Shown here: piece after piece, positions 17,694 to 25,453 of the stretch
How the letters are laid out: the number at the start of each line of letters is the position of its first letter
Numbering within the stretch: the first letter of the stretch is position 1
Assembly (NCBI RefSeq): GCF_022808715.1
Contig: NZ_JAKZKX010000014.1
Location: 33,437 to 97,436, forward strand
DNA: 64,000 nucleotides
Direction: 5' to 3'
Origin: Fundidesulfovibrio agrisoli
GTDB lineage: Bacteria > Desulfobacterota > Desulfovibrionia > Desulfovibrionales > Desulfovibrionaceae
The notes under the pieces: generated by a model
Told to the model about the DNA's origin: nothing
Database searches by the model: none
What the model saw: only the letters and a program-made list of their open reading frames with translations
Translations under genes and position numbers: made by a program

Positions 17694-19379
17694 ATGGCTG
17701 ACGAACCGAACAAGATCATCTACTCGATGATCAAGGTTTCCAAGTTCCACGACAAGAAACCCATCCTGCAGAACATCTCGCTGTCCTACTTCTACGGCGC
17801 GAAGATCGGCGTGCTGGGCATGAACGGCTCGGGCAAGTCCACGCTGCTGAAGATCCTGGCCGGCGTGGACAAGGACTTCCAGGGCGAGACGGTGCTGGCC
17901 CCCGGCTACACCATCGGCTACCTGGAGCAGGAGCCCATGCTGGACGAGACCAAGACCGTGCGCGAGATCGTGGAGGAGGGCGTGGCCGAGACCATGGCCC
18001 TGGTCCGCGAGTTCGAGGAGATCAACGCCAAGTTCGCCGAGCCCATGGACGACGACGCCATGGACAAGCTCATCGAACGCCAGGGCGCGGTGCAGGAGAA
18101 GCTCGACGCCGCGGACGCCTGGGACATCGACTCCCGCCTGGACATGGCCATGGACGCCCTGCGCTGCCCCCCGCCCGACACCCCGGTGAAGGTCATCTCC
18201 GGCGGCGAGAAGCGCCGCGTGGCCTTGTGCCGCCTGCTGCTCAAGAAGCCCGACATCCTGCTGCTGGACGAACCCACCAACCACCTGGACGCCGAGACCG
18301 TGGCCTGGCTGGAGCACCACCTGCACACCTACCCGGGCACCATCATCGCCGTCACCCACGACCGCTACTTCCTGGACAACGTGGCGGGCTGGATCCTGGA
18401 GCTGGACCGCGGCCGGGGCATCCCCTGGAAGGGCAACTACTCCTCTTGGCTGGAGCAGAAGCAGGAGCGCCTCAAGAACGAGGAAAAAGCCGAGGACGAG
18501 CGCCGCAAGACCCTGGAGCGCGAGCTCGACTGGATCAGGATGAACCCCAAGGGCCGCCACGCCAAGAGCAAGGCCCGAATCAGCGCCTACGAGTCCCTGG
18601 CCGCGCAGGACTCCGACAAGGTCGCCAAGGATCTCGAAATCTACATCCCCGCCGGGCCGCGCCTGGGCAACAAGGTCATCGAGGCCTCCCACGTGTGCAA
18701 GGCCTTCGGCGACAACATGCTCGTGGACGACCTGGATTTCATCATCCCCCCCGGCGCCATCGTGGGCATCATCGGCCCCAACGGCGCGGGCAAGTCCACC
18801 CTGTTCCGCATGATAACCGGGAAGGAAAAGCCCGACTGCGGCGAGCTGGTGCTGGGCGATACGGTGGTCATGGCCCACGTGGACCAGTCCCGCGAGGCCC
18901 TCAAGGACGACATGACCGTCTACGACGCCATCAGCGAAGGGCAGGAGACCGTGATGCTCGGCAGGCGCGAGGTCAACGCGCGGGCCTACGTGGCGCGCTT
19001 CGGCATGACCGGCCCGGACCAGCAGAAGAAGGTCAGCCTGCTCTCCGGCGGCGAGCGCAACCGCGTGTTCCTGGCGCGCATGCTCAAGAGCGGGGCCAAC
19101 GTGCTCCTGCTCGACGAACCCACCAACGACCTGGACGTGAACACCATGCGCGCCCTGGAGGACGCCCTGGTGAACTTCGCGGGCTGCGCCCTGGTCATCA
19201 GCCACGACAGGTGGTTCCTGGACCGCGTGGCCACGCACATCCTGGCCTTCGAGGGCGACAGCAAGGCCGTCTGGTTCGACGGCAACTACTCCGAGTACGA
19301 GGCGGACCGCAAAGCCCGCCTGGGCAAGGAGGCCGACCAGCCCCACCGCATCAAGTACAGGAAGTTCGCCCGGGCCTAG
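17694..19379 (+). CDS. ettA: Energy-dependent translational throttle protein EttA (ABC-F)
   Basis: The 561-aa soluble ABC-F ATPase has two ABC domains: Walker A 'GMNGSGKST' near residue 43 and 'GPNGAGKST' near 362, with signatures 'SGGEKRR' and 'SGGERNR'. The EttA arm insertion is present around residues 95-150 ('ERQGAVQEKLDAADAWDID'). EttA binds the ribosomal E site and gates entry into elongation according to ADP/ATP ratio. The length matches E. coli EttA (555 aa). The start has AGGAG at the right distance. It is monocistronic, ended by a strong terminator. Confidence 0.93.
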   Translation: MADEPNKIIYSMIKVSKFHDKKPILQNISLSYFYGAKIGVLGMNGSGKSTLLKILAGVDKDFQGETVLAPGYTIGYLEQEPMLDETKTVREIVEEGVAETMALVREFEEINAKFAEPMDDDAMDKLIERQGAVQEKLDAADAWDIDSRLDMAMDALRCPPPDTPVKVISGGEKRRVALCRLLLKKPDILLLDEPTNHLDAETVAWLEHHLHTYPGTIIAVTHDRYFLDNVAGWILELDRGRGIPWKGNYSSWLEQKQERLKNEEKAEDERRKTLERELDWIRMNPKGRHAKSKARISAYESLAAQDSDKVAKDLEIYIPAGPRLGNKVIEASHVCKAFGDNMLVDDLDFIIPPGAIVGIIGPNGAGKSTLFRMITGKEKPDCGELVLGDTVVMAHVDQSREALKDDMTVYDAISEGQETVMLGRREVNARAYVARFGMTGPDQQKKVSLLSGGERNRVFLARMLKSGANVLLLDEPTNDLDVNTMRALEDALVNFAGCALVISHDRWFLDRVATHILAFEGDSKAVWFDGNYSEYEADRKARLGKEADQPHRIKYRKFARA

Positions 19380-19407
19380 CGCGGGCGAATCATTGGCATA
19401 TGAAAAG

Positions 19408-19443
19408 GCCCCCGGCCGCCAGTGTGGCGGCCGGGGGCTTATT
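19408..19443 (+). terminator. Terminator of ettA
   Basis: A 13-bp stem GCCCCCGGCCGCC / GGCGGCCGGGGGC (19408-19420 and 19426-19438) with a 5-nt loop is followed by TTATTT. It marks the left limit of the AT-rich TIR cassette. Confidence 0.85.
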
Positions 19444-19680
19444 TCATGAATAGTTTTCACCCCTATCATGTCATGTGCTTCCCTCTTCAGGAAAAGAGCC
19501 ACGAAAATTCTTTGGTGGAGCAGCTTGGCTTAAAGTTCGTGGCTAGACACAATGGCGTTTGGTGCGTATTATAAAAGATCTTATATATCGCCCGACAGGA
19601 GTCAGTAGGCTGCGGTATCAGGCTGAGATTAAGGGCATCAAAGAAAGTAAAGATGAGCCTAGCTATAGCGAAGAGGGACT

Positions 19681-20103
19681 ATGCCAAAACCAAACGTCTT
19701 TATTTCTCATCGTTGGGATAGCAACCAAAACTATTACGGCCTTACACAGAAATTTGCACAATATGGTTTCGGATTCCTTAACTATTCTGTCCCGCAGCAT
19801 GACCCGGCCGATGCAACGCGGGTAGGTATAATAAAAGCCATGCTCGCTGAGCAGGTTAGGCAGTGTAACTACTTTATTATATTTGCAAATATGGCCATAA
19901 GTAACAGTAGGTGGTGCATGTTCGAGCTCGAATGTGCAGTGGGTTACAATAAACCGATTTTGAGCGTAAATCCTTTTGGCTATGCTGGGGGAACACCTTC
20001 AAGAATTGCATCTGCTGGCAACCAGGGTGGGCCTGTTGGTTTTAATGCACCATCTATTGTGCGTAAAATTTGTAGAACCCTGAGTTGGCCCATCCCGTTT
20101 TGA
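19681..20103 (+). CDS. TIR-like domain protein (DUF1863 / ThsB-type), orphan
   Basis: The 140-aa protein is almost entirely one TIR-like domain. Motifs in order: 'VFISHRWDSNQNYYGL' (strand A and first helix), 'FLNYSVPQHDPAD', 'CNYFIIFANMAISNSRWCMFELECAV' (possible active-site Glu) and 'KPILSVNPFG'. The NYSVPxHDP and KPI..V.P.G strings are characteristic of DUF1863, the family of the Thoeris sensor ThsB, which makes NAD-derived signal molecules. No ThsA or other effector is adjacent. The gene is much more AT-rich than ettA and purE on either side and lies between two terminators, so lateral acquisition is likely. A GAGGG lies 5 nt before the ATG. Enzymatic activity is inferred only. Confidence 0.82.
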   Translation: MPKPNVFISHRWDSNQNYYGLTQKFAQYGFGFLNYSVPQHDPADATRVGIIKAMLAEQVRQCNYFIIFANMAISNSRWCMFELECAVGYNKPILSVNPFGYAGGTPSRIASAGNQGGPVGFNAPSIVRKICRTLSWPIPF

Positions 20104-20116
20104 CCCAATCCTAGTT

Positions 20117-20150
20117 AAAGTAAAGAAAAAGGCCGGCTTGCGCCGGCCTT
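20117..20150 (-). terminator. Terminator of the purD-purE operon
   Basis: The arms AAGGCCGGC (20129-20137) and GCCGGCCTT (20142-20150) enclose TTGC. Read on the minus strand the stem is followed by TTTTTCTTTA, so it terminates purE transcripts. It may also stop TIR-gene transcripts. Confidence 0.85.
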
Positions 20151-20185
20151 CTCTTCTTCATTCTGCCTTGAAATCGCGGGGAGGC

Positions 20186-20680
20186 TCAGCCGTTCCCTTC
20201 CATTTCTTTCGCGGCCTTCTCCACGCCTTCCACGAAGCCCTGGCGGGCTTTCTTGATCTTCTCGGCGATCTCGGGGTCGTTCAAAGCCAGGATCTGCGCG
20301 GCCAGCCAGGCGGCGTTGCGCGCCCCGGCCTTGTCCACGGCCAGGGTGCCCACGGGGAAGCCCGGAGGCATCTGCACGGTGGAGAGCAGGGCGTCCATGC
20401 CGCCCAGGGGCGAGGCGTTCACGGGCACGCCGAGCACAGGCTTGATGGTGCGCGCGGCCACGGCCCCGGCCAGGTGCGCGGCCATGCCGGCGGCGCAGAT
20501 GAACACCTGGCAGCCGTCGGCCTCCAGGTCGCGCACGAGGCTCTCGGTGCGCTCCGGAGTGCGGTGCGCGCTGGTGACGGTGTACAGGTGCGGGATGCCC
20601 AAATCGTTCAGGATGTCCGAGCAGGGCTGCATCACGTCCTTGTCGGAGATGGAGCCGATGAAGATGGCAACGGAAGTCAT
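20186..20680 (-). CDS. purE: 5-(carboxyamino)imidazole ribonucleotide mutase PurE
   Basis: The 164-aa enzyme of purine synthesis has the PurE hallmarks 'GSISDKDVM' near residue 9, 'SAHRTPE' near 40 and 'AAGMAAHLAGAVAARTIKPVLGVP' beginning near residue 68 with the catalytic His. It converts N5-CAIR to CAIR (class I) or carboxylates AIR (class II); no purK is seen, and I cannot assign the class with certainty. The start overlaps the purD stop by 4 bp, so both enzymes of the pathway are coupled. Confidence 0.92.
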   Translation of the reverse strand: MTSVAIFIGSISDKDVMQPCSDILNDLGIPHLYTVTSAHRTPERTESLVRDLEADGCQVFICAAGMAAHLAGAVAARTIKPVLGVPVNASPLGGMDALLSTVQMPPGFPVGTLAVDKAGARNAAWLAAQILALNDPEIAEKIKKARQGFVEGVEKAAKEMEGNG

Positions 20681-21957
20681 TGCGCGAGCCTCCTGATTCC
20701 TTTGTCGCCGATGTCGCGGCGGAAGTATGCTTTGTCGAAGTGCAGCTCGGCCACGGCCTTGTAGGCCTGGGCCTGGGCCAGGGCCAGGGTGTCGCCCAGG
20801 GCGCTGACGCCCAGAACCCTGCCGCCGGTGGTCTTGAGGGTGCCGCCCTCGAGGGCCGCCCCGGCCACGAAGACCTTGGCCCCGTCAACCTGGTCGGCCC
20901 GCTCCAGGCCGGTGATCTCCATGCCTTTGGCGTAGGAGCCGGGGTAGCCCCCGGCGGCCATGACCACGCACAGCGCGGTCTTGGGGCTCCAGCGCACCAG
21001 GGAGGGCTCGAGCTCGCCCTTGGCGCAGGCCAGCATCACGGGCACGATGTCGGATTCCAGGCGCATGAGCAGCGGCTGGCACTCGGGGTCGCCGAAGCGC
21101 ACGTTGTATTCGAGCACGCCGGGGCCGTTCTCGGTCATCATCAGCCCGGCGTAGAGCACGCCCTTGAAGGGGTGGCCCTGTTCGGCCAGGGTGCGCACGA
21201 TGGGCTCGATCACCAGCTTGGCCATGCGCTCCCATTCGGTGTCGGGCAGCACCGGGGCGGGGCTGTAGGCGCCCATGCCGCCGGTGTTGGGGCCGGTGTC
21301 GCCTTCGCCCACGGCCTTGTGGTCCTGGCAGGAGGGCATCGGCACTACGGTCTTGCCGTCGCAGAAGGCCAGGAAGGATGCCTCCTCGCCCACCAGGCAG
21401 TCCTCCACCACCACCTTGTCGCCTGCCGCGCCGAAGCTGCGGGCGGCCATCATGTCCTCGATGGCGTCCAGGGCCTCCTGGCGGGTCTTGGCCACCACCA
21501 CGCCCTTGCCCGCGGCCAGGCCGTCGGCCTTGACCACCATGGGCAGCGGCCGGGCGGAGACATGGGCCTTGGCGGCGGCGTAGTCGGTGAAGACTTCGAA
21601 GTCGGCGGTGGGCACGCCGGAGAGGCGCATGATCTGCTTGGCGAAGGCCTTGGAGCCTTCCAACTGCGCGGAGTAGGCGTCCGGGCCGAAGCAGGGGATG
21701 CCCGCGCCGGCCAGGGCGTCGGACAGGCCCGCCACCAGGGGGGCTTCGGGTCCGGCCACCACCAGGCCGCAGGCGTTTTCCTTGGCGAAGGCCACCAGGG
21801 CGTCTATGTCGGTATCCTTGATGGGCACGTTGCGGGCCACCAGGGCGGTGCCGCCGTTGCCCGGCGCGACGAACAGCGAGGATACGAGGGGACTTTGGCT
21901 GAGTTTCCAGGCCAGGGCGTGCTCGCGGCCGCCCGAACCCACCAGCAGGACGTTCAT
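20677..21957 (-). CDS. purD: Phosphoribosylamine-glycine ligase PurD
   Basis: The 426-aa ATP-grasp ligase forms glycinamide ribonucleotide in the second step of purine synthesis. It begins 'MNVLLVGSGGREHALAWKL' and contains 'VVKADGLAAGKGV' (ATP-grasp, near residue 140) and 'EYNVRFGDPECQ' (near 288), all standard for PurD. Length is normal. It is the first gene of a two-gene minus-strand operon with purE and is divergent from perR; the 160 bp between them carry the promoters of both. Confidence 0.95.
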   Translation of the reverse strand: MNVLLVGSGGREHALAWKLSQSPLVSSLFVAPGNGGTALVARNVPIKDTDIDALVAFAKENACGLVVAGPEAPLVAGLSDALAGAGIPCFGPDAYSAQLEGSKAFAKQIMRLSGVPTADFEVFTDYAAAKAHVSARPLPMVVKADGLAAGKGVVVAKTRQEALDAIEDMMAARSFGAAGDKVVVEDCLVGEEASFLAFCDGKTVVPMPSCQDHKAVGEGDTGPNTGGMGAYSPAPVLPDTEWERMAKLVIEPIVRTLAEQGHPFKGVLYAGLMMTENGPGVLEYNVRFGDPECQPLLMRLESDIVPVMLACAKGELEPSLVRWSPKTALCVVMAAGGYPGSYAKGMEITGLERADQVDGAKVFVAGAALEGGTLKTTGGRVLGVSALGDTLALAQAQAYKAVAELHFDKAYFRRDIGDKGIRRLAQ

Positions 21958-22036
21958 GTTCGCTCCTTGGATTGCGGTCAGGCACGGTTAGCGCAAGTGG
22001 GCATCGAAATCAAACGGGTCATTTCCAAGAATGTAC

Positions 22037-22090
22037 TTGTTACGAACAATTCTCATTATTACTTGACATCCATCTTCCGTAGGGTATTGA
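22037..22090 (+). promoter_or_regulatory. perR promoter with candidate operator
   Basis: TTGACA (22063-22068) and TATTGA (22085-22090) are spaced by 16 nt. Just upstream lies the dyad TTGTT-ACG-AACAA (22037-22049) followed by an ATTCTCATTATTAC stretch. In Desulfovibrio the perR operon is autoregulated, so this is a candidate PerR site. The exact operator is not proven by sequence alone. Confidence 0.45.
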
Positions 22091-22119
22091 AACTAGAAAA
22101 TGCCCATAGCGAGGTACTT

Positions 22120-22587
22120 ATGCTCCAAGCTCCGGCTGTTCCTATGGATTTCGATTCCGCACTGGAACGGTTCAAGGGGATTTCCCAGGAAAAAGGGCTC
22201 CGGCTCACGCATCAGCGCCTGGAGATCCTGCGCGAGCTCGTAGCTGCCAAGGACCACCCCAGCGCGGAGACCGTGTTCGGGCGCGTCCGCAAGCGGCTGC
22301 CGACCATCTCGCTGGACACGGTGTACAGGACGCTCTCCACCTTCGACGAGGTGGGGCTTATCATGCGCGTCCCCGTCACCGGCGACCAGGGCCGTTTCGA
22401 CGCGGACACCAGTCCGCATCACCACTTCGTCTGTTCGCGCTGCAAGTCGATCTACGATTTCCTCTGGGACGAGTTCGACAGTTTGGAACTCCCGGAGAAT
22501 TCCAGGGCCCTTGGCCGCGTGGATGACAGGCGTGTGGTGGTTCGGGGCGTCTGCGAGAAGTGCGCCGCTGACGGGATAACGAACTGA
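22120..22587 (+). CDS. perR: Fur-family peroxide-type regulator PerR
   Basis: The 155-aa regulator has an N-terminal winged helix ('GLRLTHQRLEILRELVAAKDHPSAE', 'SLDTVYRTLSTFDEVGLI') and a C-terminal dimerisation/metal part with 'DTSPHHHFVCSRC' and 'VCEKC', the two CxxC pairs of the structural zinc site. Position directly ahead of rubrerythrin and a rubredoxin-like gene matches the perR-rbr-rdl operon of Desulfovibrio vulgaris. ATG 22120 has GAGG 5 nt upstream; a longer open frame upstream covers the promoter and is rejected. Confidence 0.88.
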   Translation: MLQAPAVPMDFDSALERFKGISQEKGLRLTHQRLEILRELVAAKDHPSAETVFGRVRKRLPTISLDTVYRTLSTFDEVGLIMRVPVTGDQGRFDADTSPHHHFVCSRCKSIYDFLWDEFDSLELPENSRALGRVDDRRVVVRGVCEKCAADGITN

Positions 22588-22610
22588 TTTAGTCGGGTTT
22601 GTTGTCCTGT

Positions 22611-22658
22611 CGGGAGATTTTGCCCGGTTTTTTATTAGGAAAAATTATTACAACGTAA
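22611..22658 (+). promoter_or_regulatory. perR-rbr spacer: weak terminator/attenuator and dyad
   Basis: CGGG-8 nt-CCCG followed by GTTTTTT (22611-22632) looks like a weak terminator. Downstream lies TTAC-AAC-GTAA (22648-22658), a short dyad in an AT-rich segment just ahead of the rubrerythrin ribosome-binding site. Together they could let rubrerythrin be expressed partly independently of perR. Confidence 0.35.
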
Positions 22659-22679
22659 CATTACTGACTAGGAGGCGAT

Positions 22680-23174
22680 ATGTCTAATTCGGAGAAGAAC
22701 CTCAAGGAAGCTTTCGCCGGTGAGTCCCAGGCGAACCGCAAATACCTCGCTTTCGCCAAGCAGGCCGACAAGGAAGGCCTGCACCAGGTGGCTAAGCTGT
22801 TCCGCGCCGCCGCCGAGGCCGAGACCGTTCACGCCCACACCCACCTGCAGGTGCTCAAGGGCGTCGGCAGCACCGCCGACAACCTCAAGGCCGCCGTCGA
22901 GGGCGAGACCTTCGAGTTCGAGAGCATGTACCCCAAGATGATCGAGCAGGCCATCGCCGAGGGCAACAAACAGGCCGAGCGCGCCTTCCGCTACGCCAAC
23001 GAGGTGGAGAAAATCCACGCCGCCCTGTACCAGAAGGCCCTGGCCGACCCCGCCGGGCTCAAGGAGACCGAGTACTACATCTGCGCCGTGTGCGGCTACA
23101 CCTGTGAAGAACACGCCCCGGACAAGTGTCCCGTGTGCAACGCCGCGGCCAAGGCCTTCTACACCGTCGGCTAA
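22680..23174 (+). CDS. rbr: Rubrerythrin
   Basis: The 164-aa cytoplasmic peroxidase has a ferritin-like diiron bundle (residues 1-130: '[16 protein letters not shown]', '[14 protein letters not shown]', '[21 protein letters not shown]') and a C-terminal rubredoxin-type Fe(SCys)4 domain with CAVCGY and CPVC. It reduces hydrogen peroxide using electrons from rubredoxin-type donors, fitting the rdl gene 28 nt downstream. An AGGAGG site precedes the ATG by 4 nt. The C-terminal domain is slightly short (C-x2-C-x12-C-x2-C), typical for rubrerythrins. Confidence 0.95.
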   Translation: MSNSEKNLKEAFAGESQANRKYLAFAKQADKEGLHQVAKLFRAAAEAETVHAHTHLQVLKGVGSTADNLKAAVEGETFEFESMYPKMIEQAIAEGNKQAERAFRYANEVEKIHAALYQKALADPAGLKETEYYICAVCGYTCEEHAPDKCPVCNAAAKAFYTVG

Positions 23175-23202
23175 CCCGTACCCGGAACGCCAGGAGGTTT
23201 CG

Positions 23203-23361
23203 ATGGACAAGTGGGAATGCCCTTGCGGCTACGTGTACGACCCTGAAGAGGGCGACTTCGAGCACAACGTGAAACCCGATACCCCCTGGGAGGATCTCCC
23301 GGAGGACTGGGTCTGCCCCAAGTGCCTCGCGGAGAAGGAATTCTTCGAGAAGGTGGAGTAG
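23203..23361 (+). CDS. Rubredoxin-like protein with C-x-C first motif
   Basis: The 52-aa mononuclear-iron protein is the third gene of the perR operon (rdl position) and would pass electrons to rubrerythrin. The second metal motif is normal (WVCPKC). The first reads '[11 protein letters not shown]', so only one residue separates the two Cys instead of the usual two. I checked the codons (TGC CCT TGC GGC), so it is in the sequence given. The loop between motifs has the normal 'DLPEDWVCP' ending. An AGGAGG lies 5 nt before the ATG. Confidence 0.88.
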   Translation: MDKWECPCGYVYDPEEGDFEHNVKPDTPWEDLPEDWVCPKCLAEKEFFEKVE

Positions 23362-23380
23362 GGAGCGGCCCTTGAAAACG

Positions 23381-23407
23381 AAGCCCCCGGTTTCCGGGGG
23401 CTTTTTT
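23381..23407 (+). terminator. Terminator of the perR-rbr-rdl operon
   Basis: AAGCCCCCGG-TTT-CCGGGGGCTT followed by TTTT; a 10-bp stem with a clean T tract about 20 nt after the rdl stop. Confidence 0.88.
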
Positions 23408-23495
23408 GTTGCCGAAGCGCCCTGTGACCTCGACGGAGTGGGCGATATGGGCTATGTATGGCGTACAGTGCCACCTTTACCGCTGGAGATCCGCC

Positions 23496-23813
23496 ATGAT
23501 GAAGAAGACGGCGATTTTCGAGGGCGCCAGGTTCACGGACCTCACCTTCCACAGCGCGCTCATCCACGATTCGGAATTCTTCAAGATCATCAACTTCAAC
23601 TTCAAGGCCGGGCAGTCCATGCCCATCCACTCCCACGAGATCGAGGGGCAGCTCTCCATCGTGGTGCTTTCGGGCGAGGGGGAGTTCCTCTCCGAGGACG
23701 ACTCCATCCCGGCCAAGACCGGCGACATCCTGGTGTCCGACATCAGCGAGCCCCACGGCATCCACGCCATTACGGACATGCGCGTGCTGGTGACCATCGC
23801 GCCGCCTATCTGA
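23496..23813 (+). CDS. Small single-domain cupin protein
   Basis: The 105-aa beta-barrel protein has 'PIHSHEIEGQLSIVVLSGEGEF' (cupin motif 1, split here: H-x-H then E) and 'HGIHAITDMRVLVTI' (motif 2 His). It probably binds one divalent metal through these His and Glu residues. Substrates of small cupins cannot be predicted. I use ATG 23496 because GGAGA lies 6 nt upstream; the frame is open to 23406, but that part lies in the terminator region. It is monocistronic. Confidence 0.78.
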   Translation: MMKKTAIFEGARFTDLTFHSALIHDSEFFKIINFNFKAGQSMPIHSHEIEGQLSIVVLSGEGEFLSEDDSIPAKTGDILVSDISEPHGIHAITDMRVLVTIAPPI

Positions 23814-24187
23814 TCTTCGGGCCGGAAAGACGCTGCCGCAAGGCCGCATGGTGCGCTCCGGTATGTGGGCACGGGTGCTTTGCGGCCCGGCCCGCCATGC
23901 CCGCCCGGGGGGAGCCCCCTTCGGGACGGGGGCGGCCGGAAGCCTTGACGACGGGGAGCATGACCCAGGGATATCCGGCCTGAACGGATCGATCTCCTCT
24001 CCTGCCATGCGGCCGCCACCTCGGTTTCTCAGGGAGATATCCCGCCAGCGCGGACGGTTGTCGCCGGGCGGAAGCCCGCCTGCGCCCGGCGCATGGCCGT
24101 AGTTGCTTTTTTTTGCCGGAGGGCTTAGGAAAACCTTCTTTTTATGCTGAAATGCGGCATTCCCGCTGCTAGATCAAGGAGCGCTCC
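23814..24187. other. Intergenic region with no convincing gene
   Basis: These 374 bp are GC-rich to about 24100, then turn AT-rich (T8 run near 24108, 'AACCTTCTTTTTATGCTG') just before the PaaK-like gene, where the promoter is expected. Short frames inside lack ribosome-binding sites and composition of real genes. Confidence 0.6.
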
Positions 24188-25453
24188 ATGACCCGCAAGG
24201 ACCGGACCGAAGGCATCTACTCCCGCCGGGAGGTGCTGGATGAATCCGAACGTCGCCAATATTACCAGATCCAGCTCAAGGATCTGCTGAGCTACGCATA
24301 CCGCTACTCCGAGGACGTCAAGAAGCGCTTCGACCGCGCCCAGTTCCAGGTGGGCAAGTTCAAGCAGCTCACCGACCTCAAGCACATCCCCATCCTCAAG
24401 AAGAAGGAACTCATCTTCCTGCAGTCCATGGGGCCGCGCCTGGGCGGGCTGCTCACCAAGGACCTGGGCGACCTGCGCCGCGTGTTCCTCTCCCCCGGGC
24501 CAATCTTCGACCCCGAAGACCGCGAGGACGACTACTGGGGTTGGACCGAGGGCTTCTACGCCACCGGCTTCCGCTCCGGCGACGTGGTCCAGGTGGCCTT
24601 CAACTACCACCTGACCCCGGCCGGCCTGATGTTCGAGGAGCCCCTGCGCAACCTCGGCTGCGCCGTGATGCCCGCCGGCCCCGGCAACTCCGCCACTCAG
24701 CTCGAGATCATGCAGAAGCTGCGCGTCACCGGCTATGTGGGCACGCCCAGCTACCTGATGCACCTGGCCCAGAAGGGCGAGGAGTCGGGCATGAACCTCC
24801 GCAAGGATCTCTTCCTGGAGGTGGCCTTCGTCACGGGCGAGAAGTTCTCCGAGAAGATGCGCGCCAACCTGGAGAAGAAGTTCGACCTCATCATGCGCCA
24901 GGGCTACGGCACGGCGGACGTGGGCTGCATCGGCTACGAGTGCTTCCAGAAGAACGGCCTGCACATCGCCAACCGCGCCTTCGTGGAGATCTGCCACCCC
25001 GACACCGGCATCCCCCTCAAGGACGGCGAGGTGGGCGAGATCGTGGTCACGGCCTTCAACAAGACCTATCCCCTGATCCGCCTTGCCACCGGCGACCTCT
25101 CCTACATCGACCGCGCCCCGTGCTCCTGCGGGCGCACCTCGCCGCGCCTGGGCAACATCGTGGGCCGCGTGGACACCACCGCCCGCATCAAGGGCATGTT
25201 CGTGTACCCGCACCAGGTGGAGCAGGTCATCTCCCGCTTCGAGGAGATCAAGCGCTGGCAGATCGAGGTCACCAACCCCGGCGGCATCGACGAGATGACG
25301 CTGCTCATCGAGGCCAGCAACTTCAAGCGCGACGACGAGTTGCTGCACATGTTCCGCGAGAAGATCAAGCTGCGCCCCGAACTCAAGGTGCTGGCGCCGG
25401 GCACGCTGCCCGCGCAGATCCGGCCCATCGAGGACAAGCGCAAGTGGGATTAG
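24188..25453 (+). CDS. PaaK-like (phenylacetate-CoA ligase family) adenylate-forming enzyme
   Basis: The 421-aa member of the ANL superfamily has PaaK-type features: 'RQGYGTADVGCIGYEC' (A5-like motif, near residue 238), 'LIRLATGDLSYID' (A7, near 298), 'CSCGRTSPRLGNIVGRVD' (A8 hinge with Cys pair) and 'MFVYPHQVEQVI'. The usual phosphate-binding loop S-S/T-G-T-T-G is missing; its place is taken by 'LSPGPIFDPED' near residue 102. Phenylacetate degradation is not otherwise seen, so the acyl substrate is unknown and the name should be read as a family label. The stop overlaps the ChaN-like gene start by 10 nt. Confidence 0.8.
   Translation: MTRKDRTEGIYSRREVLDESERRQYYQIQLKDLLSYAYRYSEDVKKRFDRAQFQVGKFKQLTDLKHIPILKKKELIFLQSMGPRLGGLLTKDLGDLRRVFLSPGPIFDPEDREDDYWGWTEGFYATGFRSGDVVQVAFNYHLTPAGLMFEEPLRNLGCAVMPAGPGNSATQLEIMQKLRVTGYVGTPSYLMHLAQKGEESGMNLRKDLFLEVAFVTGEKFSEKMRANLEKKFDLIMRQGYGTADVGCIGYECFQKNGLHIANRAFVEICHPDTGIPLKDGEVGEIVVTAFNKTYPLIRLATGDLSYIDRAPCSCGRTSPRLGNIVGRVDTTARIKGMFVYPHQVEQVISRFEEIKRWQIEVTNPGGIDEMTLLIEASNFKRDDELLHMFREKIKLRPELKVLAPGTLPAQIRPIEDKRKWD

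Noticed and set aside
19559..19825. TTG-started 88-codon frame overlapping the TIR gene
   Set aside because: No ribosome-binding site, and its second half is out of frame with the TIR-like gene, which carries clear motifs. It is kept only as a possible frameshift relic in the findings.
20680..22119. Upstream extension of the perR frame through the purD region
   Set aside because: It is antisense to purD and would include the perR promoter; the Fur-family start fits ATG 22120 with its ribosome-binding site.
23848..24102. 84-codon frame between the cupin and PaaK-like genes
   Set aside because: Arg/Pro/Gly-rich composition without motif or ribosome-binding site; typical of non-coding GC-rich DNA.
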